Shown here in pieces: positions 38,186 through 51,364 of a stretch of DNA of 64,000 bases. A program made the position numbers and the translations under genes. Below the pieces are notes generated by a model that was not told where the DNA came from, did not search any database, and saw only the letters and a list, made by a program, of their open reading frames with translations. The DNA lies in NCBI GenBank assembly GCA_035041965.1, contig JAPYMA010002896.1, forward strand, positions 124,001-188,000. Reading direction: 5' to 3'. The DNA comes from Anisakis pegreffii (taxonomy: Eukaryota; Nematoda; Chromadorea; Rhabditida; Anisakidae). Each line of letters starts with the position of its first letter. Within the stretch, counting starts at the first letter, position 1.

Positions 38186-38739
38186 CGATACGACAACTGA
38201 TGCTTTCTTGAAAAAAAAAGAAAGAAAGAAAGAAAGACAACGGTTTTCGCCTTGATATTTGTTCATTTCCACTGAATTATCATCGCCAACTCAACGATCT
38301 CCCAGAATGCAGCTGACATTCTCGAGATACTTATTTCTCAACAATTTTATGCTACTGGACGTAAACAGTTTCAACTGATAAGGGAAAAGTCAATTGGGAC
38401 AAATCATTTGGAGGTAATTTTGGATTTTATACTTGTTCTGTTCCCATTGACAACTGTTGTAAATTTGGATGATGCTGAAATTTTTAAAGCAATCAGTTAA
38501 TCGAGATTGAAATGAATGTGTGTGCATATGAATAATGATACAAAAACTGTTTACGGTCAATTGAGATGGCGAATGAAAGCAAGTGAACAAACAAACATGT
38601 ATAGTATTTGAGTAGGTAAGCCATCTGCTATGGGTATTCGCTGATTGGGTACCGCTTTACAGATTACAATGAAAGGGTTTATCAACATTTTATCGTGGAG
38701 GGGAGGGAGGCGATGAAAAAAAAAGAAGATAGTTAAAAG

Positions 38740-39070
38740 GGGGCGCGGTTGAGAGTTTGTTAAGGCTCGAAAATATTGTGGCTCGAAGGCGCTAGACTCC
38801 GCCTTCACAAGAGCCAAGAATAGTAATTGCAGAAGTACGCACAGGTCGCAGCACGGGTCGTCATTGTGGCCGCCGTTTTTGATGTGGTCTGTTGTCGTCG
38901 TACCGTCGTCGGTCGTCGCCCTATCGCCTTGCTCGTCCTTAATGGTCACACGATCGGTCGCCGTTAACGTGCCGGTTGTTCACGTCCTCCTTACGGTTGC
39001 TGTGCAGGATAATCATCGCATCGCGCCGTTCAACGCACTCCGAAACGCGTTGTCATGCGCGGCTGCAGCT
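38740..39070. promoter_or_regulatory. CpG- and GC-rich block upstream of unc-79
   Basis: This patch is clearly richer in G+C and CpG (GTCGTCGTACCGTCGTCGGT and similar) than the surrounding AT-rich DNA. It lies about 0.6-0.9 kb upstream of the unc-79 start codon. Both strands have short open frames, but neither looks like a protein. It may be the promoter or first non-coding exon of unc-79, or a small unrecognised exon; this call is from composition and position only. Confidence 0.35.
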
Positions 39071-40590
39071 TACTGAACATAGATTGACAGATGGATGGAT
39101 AAGATAGGATAGGATGCTAGCATCTTATCCACTATGATCTATTGTGTAACGCTGCGACTACACTCCTCAAACGCAATGCTCCTTTCACATCGAATTTGTT
39201 TCTTTTCAGCATTTGTTTACACCAGCAGCAAGTCATATTTCATGTGTTACGCAGCTGATATTCAGTATATCTATACACACACACACACACAAACACATCA
39301 ATGAACACACTTGCATCTGCACCCTCAGGCACTATTAGCTTATTTGGCGTTATAGCACACTGCTTAGCAAATTGCTGCTGCTGTTGCACGAAGCAACTCG
39401 ATAGCTGCTTCTCGTCTGTTCTCGTTACTTAATCGCTTTGTTACTTAAAAACACACATTCACGAGCACTTACGTTGATAAATCGCTTGTGCGAACGAAAT
39501 GTTCGACGCGATTTTATTAGATCATCTAGGCTCGAGGTCGTTGCAGCTCTGGTCTTTACAACTACTAAGCACACATCTTCAACGCCTTATCCGAACTTCT
39601 GGCTTAGTCTTAGTATTCAGCTTATTTTAAGGTAGGTAGATCATAATCGCAATTAGCTGAGATCGGCAAATCACTGGCTTATGGCTCAAGTGCCATGATA
39701 TACGCGATTTAATCGGTCGTCGGAATTCGGTAGGATTGCGGTGGATAAGAATGGGATTACGAGATGCATTGTACATTGAATCATCAACGCAGCATCAGTT
39801 TACAAAAATAGATTCAGTTAAACTTTGTTAATGTGGTTCTGACGTTATAGAAATAAGGCACAGTTCATGGGAAGGATGAACGCTCAATTGCAATTGAACA
39901 TCTCTTGCAAATAAAGGTCACAACCGTGTTAGATACGTGAAGCATGAGTAACTGACATTTAAATTGTGGCATACGTTGATATGAGGATTGAGCTCTGAAT
40001 GTGAGTTTTTGCACGATTGTTTGATGTCACTGTTTCAGATTTATGACCTTTGTCGAGATTCTGAACCGCTTTTCATGAGCTATGAGATTAATTGCACACA
40101 AGAACATTTATTGTCGGTTTGGCATCCGACTGCAGAGGCTGCTTTCTAGGGATTGGCGGAAATGTGTTTTTGATAAATCCGAATTGATATCTGCCGATTC
40201 ACTCAAACTAAAATATATTTGTTCGAAAAATTTTTATTCCTTTGTTTCTTTAAACAGTTGACAATAGTTTTCAGTCAAACAGGGAATCATTTCGATCACT
40301 TTCAACCACATATCACTACTTCTCAGAGACCGATTCAGCAGCACTTCAATAACATCGGTCCGCAGTTATTTTCCACCTTATATTGGTGGCAAAAACCGTT
40401 GCAGTCCTTACATAGATTTTGTGTGCGAACAGTGAACTGACAAAAGTCACGTGAATGTTATCTGATGCCTCGTGAAAGATTTCTTTGAACGCACTCTCTG
40501 CTAAACTGTGAGAGTAATACTGAAAACGTGAGGCTTTTTCAGCATTCCTATTGTCATATTTCTTTTTATTGTGTAATTATTCGAAAAAAT

Positions 40591-40735
40591 GAATTTATTG
40601 GCAATTTATGTATTTCTTTTTTTGTTTCGATTTGCTGCTGATCGTTGAAAGATTCAAATGAAGCGAAAACAGATGGGGATTTTTAGATTTTGATTGAGCA
40701 AATTGGGCTACTGATGCAATGACGTATCGTTTTTA
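40591..40735 (-). repeat. Long inverted repeat, right arm
   Basis: Reverse complement of 35429-35572, lying upstream of unc-79 exon 1. Its outer end carries an extra local duplication of the word ATGACGTAT.GTTTTT. The arms are about 5 kb apart and bracket exon 1 and its upstream region. Confidence 0.9.
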
Positions 40736-43700
40736 ATGACGTATAGTTTTTTTGAGCATGCCATCAGAGTGCTGAAATAATCTGCCGCCAGTCAGATTAT
40801 TTTCTAAACCATCCCTTCATTTTCTAAGGTCTAAATTTTTGTCATCTTAAAATTTCATGCAGTTTCCATTACAAATTTTTACGTAATTACCATAAATGGT
40901 AATTTTCACCTATGTGGATTCATCTTGCTGATTTATGGTAGACCACTAAATCGGGTCACCATGGTTTCAGAAGCACGCTGAAATGAATTAGCTATTAGAT
41001 CAGAATAATATAAGCTCATTCACAAGCCGTGATCATCGCGAGCTGTTTTTTTTTTTCATCAGCTATTCTCGTTCGTCGTTGAGACTGACACCATCCCCAA
41101 AATACGTTTATCTTCATTAAGATATTCAACAATCGATCCGATTACGGAATATTTTTGAAGAGCATTTAAAAACGCCGCATTTGTACACAACACTGGAACA
41201 TTTCATATCATCTTTTGTGGATGGATCTTCATTTGAAGAAACTTCATAAAAGACGTAAAATTGCTCATAATGAAGATTTGTGATCGCATCGAGAAGAATT
41301 TTAAATGAGATTCTATAGCGTATTTCACTCAGATAAACAGCAGCGCACGCGATATTCAATTAGAGCCGTGCTTCGAAGAGCAGAAATTAAATTTGCAATA
41401 AATGTTCGCATTGCACTGTAATTTCATGCAGATTACACCGCTGCCCTTTTATGCATTTTCATTATTTTCTTATCTGTGATCGAGTCAATTCATCATAATA
41501 TTGCATGAAACAATGAACAATTTATTTTCGCTCAACAGGAGAACCTCAACTCTTTTGCAAATCTATACACTCGAAATGTGAACTGATTCATTTGCAGCAG
41601 TTCGATGAGCAATACGAATAGAACACGAATAATTGAAGAATATTTTATGGTGTGGGCAGCAGTCGTTTCACGTTCCGAACGTCTGATTTATTAACGGCAC
41701 ACAGTGTGCATGTTATGAGATTTTGTGGAATTATTTTATTGGCTCTGCAAGTTGGAAGCAAATTGGAAAAAAATGGAATTCGACATTGCACCTACGTGTG
41801 CATACATGAAGACTTTCCCTGTATCGCAGCAGAATGTTTAAGAGATATTCCCCAGCTGGTTTTAATTCAAACAGACGTTTATTAACTGCACATTTAGTTT
41901 CTCTCCGTTGCATAACACTGTACGATCACTGCAGAGAACAAGCAATACTTGTTGTCATCACCCAAAATAGTTTATGGAATGAATTATGCAATTGGGTAAT
42001 CGTTATGAGCGATGTTGTGAAATCTGACCATTCATAAATTCGTTTAGGCTTAGTTGCTTGCCTTTATTTGTTGCTGGTTCCTTCATCAACAGGCCAGGAA
42101 TCAACGATATGCCTTGGTAATTTCAAAACTCAAATCTGTTCCATCAAATTTTCACAATACCAGAATCTGCTAGCTGATCGATAGGATCAAGAGTGTTTTG
42201 GTGGCAATTTGTTAAAAACGTCAACTTGTGGATATGACGAAACAATATCACTTTTTCGCGGATTTTCACACATCGTTACTGAAGAGGTGATGTGCTGACA
42301 GAAAGCAACGCTGGAACTTGCTTGAACATCGATACCATCTGAAGATTTCAATCTCTTGAAAAGGATCACAACGGTCACAACCACAAACAATGTCTGAACA
42401 TATTTGCTTTTCATATGCTCGTTGGGTGCTTTTGCTTCCAATCAGTAATCTTTCACTTGTTTCTTCGTTTTAAAATTGTTTGTGAATGAAAACGTTGAAT
42501 CACTGCAATAAGTTGCGAACTTTTCAAATTTTGAATATAAATTATAAAAATGAATTTCGAAAATTCACCACAAAACCAAAAATGTCTTACGATTAAACCA
42601 AAATGATACATGACTGAGAAAACCTCGGGAAGCATGAAACTTAAACGAAAGAACCAATAAACTCTAGCGACATCGTTAGAACCACTTCACATTTTTGCGT
42701 TCAAGAAATTTTATGTGAGCAATAAAATTTGCATATTGTAATGTTGTCTTATGCCACTGATGTCAACAGAATGTTATTTGCTTATTGCTAAAATCATGCG
42801 AGCGATACACATCGCCGTTCGCACAATATCGAAGCGCACTCAAAAATTCCTTGGTTCCAAATCTCGATATGAACGATTTCAGGCTGATTCATTGAGCTTT
42901 GTGGCATGGGTAGGACACGAGATTTGCGTTCACTTCACGTGTATTTTTTGGATATACGATGTCGATTCATCAAAATGCAGATTAAACGAAGAAGAGAATA
43001 TCGTATGAAAAAACGAAAGCGGAGGGCTGAAGATATCTTTAATGTTTTATTATCCTCATCAAACGATAAATGTGAGCACTTCTGCATTTCAGATAAACAA
43101 GGCATATCAACATAGAGCAACGTCAGAGTAATCAAAAAAATATATTCCATTGCATTTTATATTTATCAAAAACTTTTTCATCTTATAAAATATACACAAT
43201 ATCAATGAGCTGAAATAACGCTGAATTCTTTTCTCGGAGAGTCACTCATTGATGGATGGAAAGTGTCTCTATCGATGACGAATTTTTTAAATAGAACTTC
43301 TGATCTGACTGCTAAACCTCAATTAGATGAACTCGAATGAAGAACTCACTGCAGATTGTTTTAGTGACCGTCAGAGGACTAAGAGTTGGAAACACTGATT
43401 GATTTTGACCGATTGAGCAGAACAGCAAGATTATCACCTCCGTAAGCAAAGACTGTACATAGTTTACAAACATTAACAAATGAATTTTAGACGATTGCAA
43501 AAAGCGGTGAGAACTGGAATATATCATCGTGATGAATCAACAGGCATAAGTTCGCTTGAGAAAGTGAAATCATTGTGTATCAAATGTTCATCAGTAACAT
43601 AAACGTACGAAAAATTAACACATTTTGGGATTTCTTTTAATAGGCATCGTAAATAGGCATCAATTACTTATTAATTATTGCTTGGACATCGAGTGGTTGC

Positions 43701-44019
43701 TTCGTGAATCGTAGTGGGCGATCGGCGGGATATTTATTTCATTAGAGTAATGATTATTTATTGAATTGGTGGTATTTGAGTGCGTTTAATTATGCAAAAT
43801 ATTCACGGCGACTAATTTCTTACTCGGTTGTGTTCGGTTGGCCTGTTCGCCTAGCCAGCGGGGTGGCGTAAATTGAGGCTAAAACAATGCGCACGGAAAC
43901 GCGAGCATTGTGGCCAGCAACATTATAAACGTTTGATAGACTGGCCGATCCAAGTGATCCAGGTATCGTAAACAGTCTCAGCTCTTTCGTGGATATGTTC
44001 CAGCGTACAATCCAATCGC

Positions 44020-45692
44020 CTATCTTGGCGCACACGCGCTTAGAGCGGAATGCCAATTTTTTGTAGACAAATGGTAATTCTAAATGAAACAAAACACAGG
44101 AAACGGAAGTAGACATGAAAAATAGATGAACAAGCGATTAATATGGTGATTATTGAAGCGAATGAAAAGCCGAATGAACAATTCCTAAATTAACAATTTG
44201 AATGGTCGCAATCAGATAAACAAACATTAACAAATTCCTTCAGCAGTTGATTATTCTCAATTCTGTAAATCAACATTTCACGGTCAAGACGTGGTATCCA
44301 CTTTAGAAGCGCTCGTGTCACACTGCGGCATTTCGGCTGAACCTGTTGCGGACTCATCGCTAACAACTCCAAGAAAGACGGTTTGATTCGACCGTCTGGG
44401 AAAAACCGGTGGAAAGCGCATTCAACAGAATTAAGCGGTAACAGTTTCAAGATTGCCCATTGGCGGTTGAGTATCGATAAGATGACCAAGTGTGCCCACA
44501 AGTCGAGCAGCTCCACATGTGGCATTAACTGAAATCCATCATCAGCTCGCACGCTGTGAAAAACACCGTAACGCTGCAATTCCATTTCCTCCTCTAACAC
44601 GAACCCAGGATACTCTTTGCAAAAGTGCTCAGGGTCAATAAATGCCAGCCAGAAGAGCAATGCTCTTGACCATCCCATAGAAGCGGCTTCTTCGCAAGCA
44701 GCTGTATAAGCAAACTGATTTGCTCCTCCATTTTCACACTGCCACATGGATGCAGTAACAATCACACTCGAATCCCTAGCCAAATAATGACGTTGTTCAT
44801 CATTCAGTCTGTGCCAAATTGCTTCACACACCTGAAACATTGCACAACTTAAATATTATTATGCAAACAAAAGGTTGACAACAATGGATACGAAACACTA
44901 AAATTACGACGTCTTCTATGAATGATTTTGAATCATTAGTTCTCGTCGTTGTCTATAAAGAACAGCTCAACCGATCCATTCGGACGTTCAATCAGTAGTT
45001 GAAAATATTGTGAGGCGAAACTGTTAGATTGAAGAAGTGGATTACATAGATCTGAAGGAACGATGAACAGCTTGAACCATACACATTACATCAATCCCAA
45101 CAAATGAGAGCATTAATCAAACCATTCAAGCTTCAATCAATTTCAATGATAAATAATCGAGTGCGCAAAATGTGAAACACAAATGAGGTAAATAAGAGAA
45201 ATACACACACATGTTTAAAATATCAGTGCATTTCGTTTAGGTGAGACACTGCTGGAATACAAGCCCGAGTCTGCGCTTGAACCTAAACAGTCCTGAACCT
45301 AGAACTTTTCAAAGAAAGTAAATTCGAACTGAACAGAGTACAAAACCGATGCAATCATCAAAACGCTCATAACAACAAACCTGATGCTGCGCATTAATCG
45401 ATGCGAATCTGAAGGCGTCTACAGGGGATTCGATTTCGTTCAAACATCGTTCAAACGTTCTCGAATAGTCAATTGTGAATGAATCAGTGATGGAAATCCA
45501 TTCCGGTTCAATGTGCACAACGTTCGATTGACTTCGAACAAAGTGATCAATGTCGAAGTGCAATCGCTCAATCAGACTGTTCAAAGCCGACGGTAAAAAT
45601 TTGATTGCTTCTTCTGAGAGTATTGCATGATGAACAATCACCACTGATCTTAAGCAAATACTTTTCAACGTCCGCATACTTCGCTTCGCCAT
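44020..45692 (-). CDS. Unrecognised protein with possible BC-box-like N-terminus (about 325 aa)
   Basis: Model: exon 1 45381-45692, exon 2 44226-44831, exon 3 44020-44079 (tentative). The ATG at 45692 is supported by an in-frame TGA 15 bases upstream and an acceptor (AAATTTTAG) before it. Exon 1 ends CAG/GTTTGT and exon 2 starts after TGTTTCAG; both are phase 0. Residues 9-44 (LKSICLRSVVIV, then IKFLPSALNSLIERL) follow the L..LC...I...LP..L pattern of SOCS/VHL-box or F-box-like motifs in nematode ubiquitin-ligase adaptors. This is inference from spacing only. The body is helical-looking (FWLAFIDPEHF, LWAHLVILSILNRQWAILKL) and matches nothing I can name. An alternative third exon in another frame would end at 43820. 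Confidence 0.6.
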
Positions 45693-47388
45693 TTTCGAGC
45701 AAATTCCTCATTCAGTATTTTGGTACACAAACTCAGAATCTAAAATTTCAAAAGATACTTTATTGCAAGACATTATAATGAACACTAACTTATATGACAA
45801 CAAACGTTGCCCAACCATGAGGGAAGAGATTAACTTCAGTAATGTGTATACTATTTGCTATAACTGTTGCAACTTCCAAAGCAACATTACTTTCTTTCTA
45901 CAACTGCTTTCATTCAAAACAAACACAACGCTTTCAGCTGTCGACTTTATTGAGAACATTTGTAGTTAAGATTTACATGCTTCGTTGTTGCAGAAATTTG
46001 ATTTGATATAGCGATAGCAATAGAAACGGATTCAGCATTGGAATGGAGTCTAACCGAAAAAAAACACTACGAAAAAAACACAAACAAAATGAAACAACGA
46101 ATGATTTATTGATAAAAAATCAAAGGATATCACAGAGTTAAGTGCGAAGACGAATGAAACGATCACAAAACAATAACAACAACAACAGTAATAATAATAA
46201 TCTCAACTGTAGACTGGCACAAGTGAAGGTGCACATCACAACCAACATCAACACGCGCATTTGCAATTCATTTCCATCAATTTCTTAGAAATTATTTAAT
46301 TGAGAACCGATTCTGAACAGCAATCGTAGAACTGAACTGTTCAATTTTCACCAGAAGATAACGAGAGTCAGAGCATTAAGCTCAAGTTCAGTCTTATGCT
46401 TACGCTTAGGCTGAGATTTGAAAATTCATCAAAAAGTTTTATCAGCTAGAATTTCAGTCAGTTTTTCGACTCAATCGAGTGCTTGAACGTTAACCGTTTA
46501 CGAATGTTCAACGCAATTCGAGAGATATGAATGCTCGGAAATTAGATAACTTAAAAACCGCATGAATGGAAATGAACACAAATTAATAAAAGCAACAGAT
46601 TTCGAAGGTTATTTTTGGTTATCTCAAAGAGTTAAATCTAAGATAGGAACACGAGACGCGATTACATATCATCAACGAGGGTAGTAGACTGGAACGACGA
46701 CAGTTGATGTTCATCAGCAATAAACGATCACTTAAATTCTAGCAAAATCACAGAATGAGACGAAGTTATCATCAGTCAAACACATATATGTATCTGTTCT
46801 TGAGAGCAATTAAGAAATGATACGAAAAAATCATCAACTTTGTTTACAGTATCCGCATGGACTAGTCACATATCGCAAAGCTCAGCTTGCACTTCTTCTG
46901 CAAACGACCGGTAATATCAAACGAACTGTTAACATGTCAACTAATCAGATAGCAACGAATTTTTCGAATGATCGAGAAGATGGAAAATTGTTATAAAGAC
47001 AAAAAAGTGAAATCAGACTGAACAACAAATAAATTCCTCAACATATCAATTATTACTTCGATATATTATTATTTACAAAAAATAAATGAAGCAACAGCAA
47101 TTGTGCACTTCATATTGCTCAAGTTTAAATCGCTGAACGCTTTCTCATTAACATTCTGCTGCAAAATAACGCTATCATGCTCCTGTGTAATGCACTGGGT
47201 TCATAAAAAACCGTTGGCCAATTTTAAGCTTGATAGAAATACGGAGTACATAAATAAGCGTCAGGGCACTCATAATTAGGCAGCCAAACGTGTGCTGAAT
47301 AAGGACAGAAGTTGGACGGTTAGAATTTGGGCAAACGAAATGCATGATTATGAAAATTTTGAATGAAAGAATATGAAATGAAGAGCGC
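45693..47388. other. Spacer between PGAP2 and the unrecognised gene
   Basis: About 1.7 kb of AT-rich DNA with no credible exon. The short plus-strand frame at 45763-45969 has no supporting splice sites or family match. This should hold the PGAP2 3' UTR and the promoter, or trans-splice region, of the next gene. Confidence 0.5.
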
Positions 47389-49152
47389 TCATGAAGAACG
47401 CTTATTGATATCGTGTAACGGTAATAACGGTTGATAATGATACGATGACACGTATGAGGCCAATCGAAACTGACGTCCGTGAAAGTCGAATATTAAAGTG
47501 GAATGAAAGAGAAGATTGGATAAGATGAATGCATATTCAGATGCCGAATACATTGTGTACGTGCCGGACTCACAGTAGGCATTATGTCGATAGAAGAAAT
47601 ACAGCGCCATCAACAGTGACAATGTTGACAGGAAACACATCAGAACTTTGTATTGAAATGAACGTTCACCCTGAAACTGGTAAATTTATCTTACAACCAC
47701 ATCAAACAGCTGCATCTTTCAGTCTGCCAAAATAGATGGACGTAGTGTAACCAGTTTGTTGGGTAACTACGAGACGATATACATGAGTTCAAAGCCGTAT
47801 TCTACACTTTGTGCAACTTTTCTTTGAGAGTTCACTCACAATACACCGATTCATAGTTTTCGTCAACATCAAAATACGATTAACACTAATGCTGCAATCG
47901 AAACAATCGCACAAAATGACATGTATAATAACTGGAATACGAATAGAGAACTGATACGAAGAAAACGATTGAAATGAAACGAACAAACCAAAGAGGATGT
48001 TCTTTCGCGTCCGGAATATTGGAACAGCCAACTAGCTGCGAACATATAAATAAGAGCACATATCACGAATCCAGCGAACGACGACTTGTGTAACACTTCA
48101 ATCAGATTCATTAACTTTCAACTCGCAACGATTAGAATTTTGAGCAATCAAGTGCAACTTTAGGCGAAGGGAAATGTATTTTTATTAGTCATTTGTTTAT
48201 TAGTAGGCAGCGCTCAGTTCGTAAAACTTTCGAGAACTGACCTCAAATGCACAAGTATTGTCCTTGGCTGCTTTCTAGACAAACCAGAAATTTGCGAGAA
48301 TTCCTCTTTGAATTTCATCCAAAATCATTTTTCTTAACTAGTCAAAAAAGTGAGCAACCACTTCGATAAAATAAAATTTGATGTCTAGCTGCATATCCTT
48401 CCAAATGCTTCCATTTTACGATCAGAAAATAACTGGAATTGCAGTGGATCTATCTTACCATAGTTTTCGGATGTCGAAACTGATGTTAAAAGGAGCAGGA
48501 ATGTATTTTCAGCCACGTTGATTGCACAAACCAGATGACATGCCAACGGGAACCACGTTTGTGCGCTCAGCGGTCGAAGCGGGGACGTCAGTAAAAGATT
48601 TCTGAAATTAGCGATCACTAAGCCATCGAACTACTCCAATACTGTATTTCCATCAATCAATATTTTCCGACTGCTCAAAAGAAAATTATTTGTGTAGAAT
48701 GGGTTGAATAGACAAAGGTGAACGCACACACACACCAGCAACAACATGAATGCGAAACAACACTCAAATGCTCAAATCAAAAGTCATGTGAAATCAAACA
48801 CTCATTGAGAATCTATCAAAACATCGGCAACCAGGTCTTGAATAAAGTAAAAAACAATGAAACAATAGTGGGTAATGAACCTGAATGCAAAAGCGATCGT
48901 ATATCTGGGAATGGAATGCAATGCGATAAATACCCGCCAGATGTAGCGTTCAGGTGGGAACGACGCAATGGCTGACGAAAAAGACGGCAGCCAATCGGTG
49001 ACATTACAATTTGTGTGAGTGGATTGGTCGAGATGAAGTGAAATCGATAGGGATATGCAGCAGAATAACGCGAGCAGAGGTAATCCGACAACACTGTAGA
49101 CGAACCATCGGATCGGAATCGACAACAATTCCTCTTCACCCACAACAGCCAT
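47389..49152 (-). CDS. PGAP2: PGAP2-like GPI-anchor fatty-acid remodelling membrane protein
   Basis: PGAP2 acts in the Golgi during lipid remodelling of GPI-anchored proteins; loss lowers their surface level. Exons: 48881-49152, 48459-48601, 47989-48095, 47389-47670 (stop), totalling 804 nt or 267 residues; human PGAP2 has about 254. Family blocks in order are VVGLPLLALFCCISLS (first membrane span), NVTDWLPSFSSAIASFPPER (human GVPNYLPSVSSAI..VPQR), YIWRVFIALHSIPR, VAENTFLLLLTSVSTSEN (human VVENLALLVLTYVSSSED), HKSSFAGFVICALIY, YFFYRHNAYCESGTYTMYSA (human YFRHNMYCEAGVYTI), and LSNLLFHSTLIFDFHGR. Several hydrophobic segments fit a multi-pass protein. A six-codon upstream frame (49171-49154) directly precedes the start codon. 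Confidence 0.94.
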
Positions 49153-49153
49153 C

Positions 49154-49171
49154 TCAAAACGTTCGTATCAT
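49154..49171 (-). promoter_or_regulatory. Upstream open reading frame before PGAP2
   Basis: After a TTGCAG acceptor, possibly a trans-splice site, the transcript would start ATG ATA CGA ACG TTT TGA. One base later comes the PGAP2 ATG. Such a minimal frame could limit translation of the main frame or force reinitiation. Confidence 0.5.
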
Positions 49172-51364
49172 CTGCAACCCACCAATGCACAGTCACATTT
49201 GAAACTTTTTTTTTTGGGAACAAATCATAGACATCAATTATAATCACAGACATATTCTACAGCACTAGCAATCTTAATGTATGAGAGCACACGTGCAAGA
49301 ACACTGAACACCAGACTTTTCGAATGTTAGTCTCTCCCTCCGCCTCCCCCCTTTTGCACCACTTCATTCACAGAAGTGGTAACAAAAGAAATAACACTGA
49401 GTAAGTGAACCAATAAATACGCAAAACACCCTCACAGATGAGCATGAGCCTCACGATAAGCACACATAACAACCACCTACGTTGCTGTATGAAGGAGAGC
49501 TGAAAGAACATTCACACAAATCAAAAGTGTCACATTTTCACACAATGAACGTCGAACGAAACGATACGATCAGAAATTTGACAAAATGACATTACGATGT
49601 GAAAGTCGATTAAGATCTGATAATAGCCACTCGACTGCTCAGATAGCAACTTCGAAAAGAGTTTTTAATCATAATTAACTCTCTCCGCTCTTCAACGACC
49701 GACGACTATTCAGAACGTTCATCAATCGTCTAACGCGATTGTGCTTTCGATAAAACACTCACTAGGAAATAACTCATAACTAACTCCCAACAAACGATGG
49801 GAACGCTTGAAATGAACGAAACATAGTTTTGAAAATTATGAAGCTACTGGATGCAGTAGTCATTTTCTGGAATGCAATCAAGGCGGATATTGAAAGAATC
49901 GATACGCAAAGATCACTCACTACCAATGGATAACCTTGTTGTGCAGATAACAGATTTGATAAAATAAAATCATGCGAGAACAATGAAAATAACACAAAAG
50001 AGGTTTTCGCTGACCGATATATCTTTGACAAAAGTCTTTTTCTGGCAAAAATGATCGATAAAGAATTTATTTAAAAGGCAATATATCATCACTATTTCGC
50101 GATAACAACAAAATCAACAACACACGCACTCAAATCCACCGCGATATCGTTATCGTTCATTTTCGCAACTGATAGAAACATAAAAACTCCAAATGCACTT
50201 TCGCATGAACGAATGCCGAATGAAATCTTCAATTTATCCGAAAAAAGTCCTATTATGAAGTCATGAAGTCATTCTCTTCAATCATTCTCCATCTCATTAA
50301 ATGTTGCGGTGAGCATGACACAAATTATCTATTCAGCACACATCTCCCTCTGATGAGCATACTCTTTACAGCACGCACAACTTTTCATCGAATATGACAA
50401 CTATAATCGTAGTGAACTGAAATGATAACTTATAAATAACGACATATACATGTCACTTTCGAATGATTCGGTTGAATTCATTCAGCAATACAATACGCTT
50501 GGATAATAGACACGTTATCGAATATCAAGTGATTACGACGAATATGATACAACACTAGCATATTGAAATAGCGAAAGAATCAAACAATCTAGTATGACGC
50601 AAAGATGAACTATCTGAAAAGTTTGTTTTAGACAACTAGCAATCTAGTTTTTAAGTAAAGAACAAACGGTAACTCTCATTCTATGTCGATTGAAAATATG
50701 CAGGAATGAAATCTACGAAACACATGAAATCAAGAAACAACGACGAGTTCATAATATATTAATATAAACAATTGAAGCAAATTTCATTGGAGAAATTTTG
50801 CAAGGGAAGTGCCTTGGAACTGATTGATGACACCATAAGATTGCTTCATTCTGCGAAGCAATGGTGAGATTTTCAAATGTGTACTGCTGTGAATTTCAAG
50901 TATATTCTGCCCCTAGAAACTGGAATGCCGATCGTTCTGGTGTAGTTGATGAACTTATCGTTTTACTGGAAAATGACATAAATTGTTGTTCGATTATATT
51001 CGACAGTCTTATTATGAAATTGGAAGCACCGAGAAGCTCCGCCCTCTTCGACTTAGGCATCTAGGAGTTAAACTGAAACATTCGGTCCGTGGGTTGTTCA
51101 CCGACAGAGGCCTCTTTTATCTGGGGGTGGGGGCACCGAGGCTAGTTTGAAACAACAATCGGTACCAGAACGACGGCAGCAGGACGGCTAGTGAAAAAAT
51201 GTCCTACACCACTCGGAACCAGAGCACAATGCCCTTCATTTGCTACCCATTAACAAACAAATCTGCGCATTCGATTATCATCAAAACAGTCATACAAGAA
51301 ACAACCTTTACGTACCAGCTCCCAACGAACAATGGAATAATTTTGTGGAAACATTATGACCAGA
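49172..51364. other. Spacer between mrpl-16 and PGAP2; no gene supported
   Basis: 2.2 kb of AT-rich DNA. A plus-strand frame at 50861-51063 (ending APRSSALFDLGI) and a G-rich patch at 51117-51145 stand out slightly from the background. Neither has splice partners or a family match. Confidence 0.45.

Larger units (their letters stand above)
38186..44019. other. Region upstream of unc-79; no gene recognised
   Basis: Contains the CTTT-rich acceptor tract at 38213-38236, the CpG-rich block, the right arm of the inverted repeat, an (AC)n run near 39273-39290, and an AT palindrome near 40888-40910. Short open frames show no family resemblance. Confidence 0.45.

Noticed and set aside
43820..44079. 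Alternative long third exon of the unrecognised gene (frame with WIVRWNISTKELRLF)
   Set aside because: It needs a phase-1 donor in exon 2 and the only such site would create an immediate stop. The short phase-0 exon was preferred, without certainty.
50861..51064. Plus-strand 67-codon open frame
   Set aside because: No splice partner, no recognised family, and it lies opposite to the three minus-strand genes around it.
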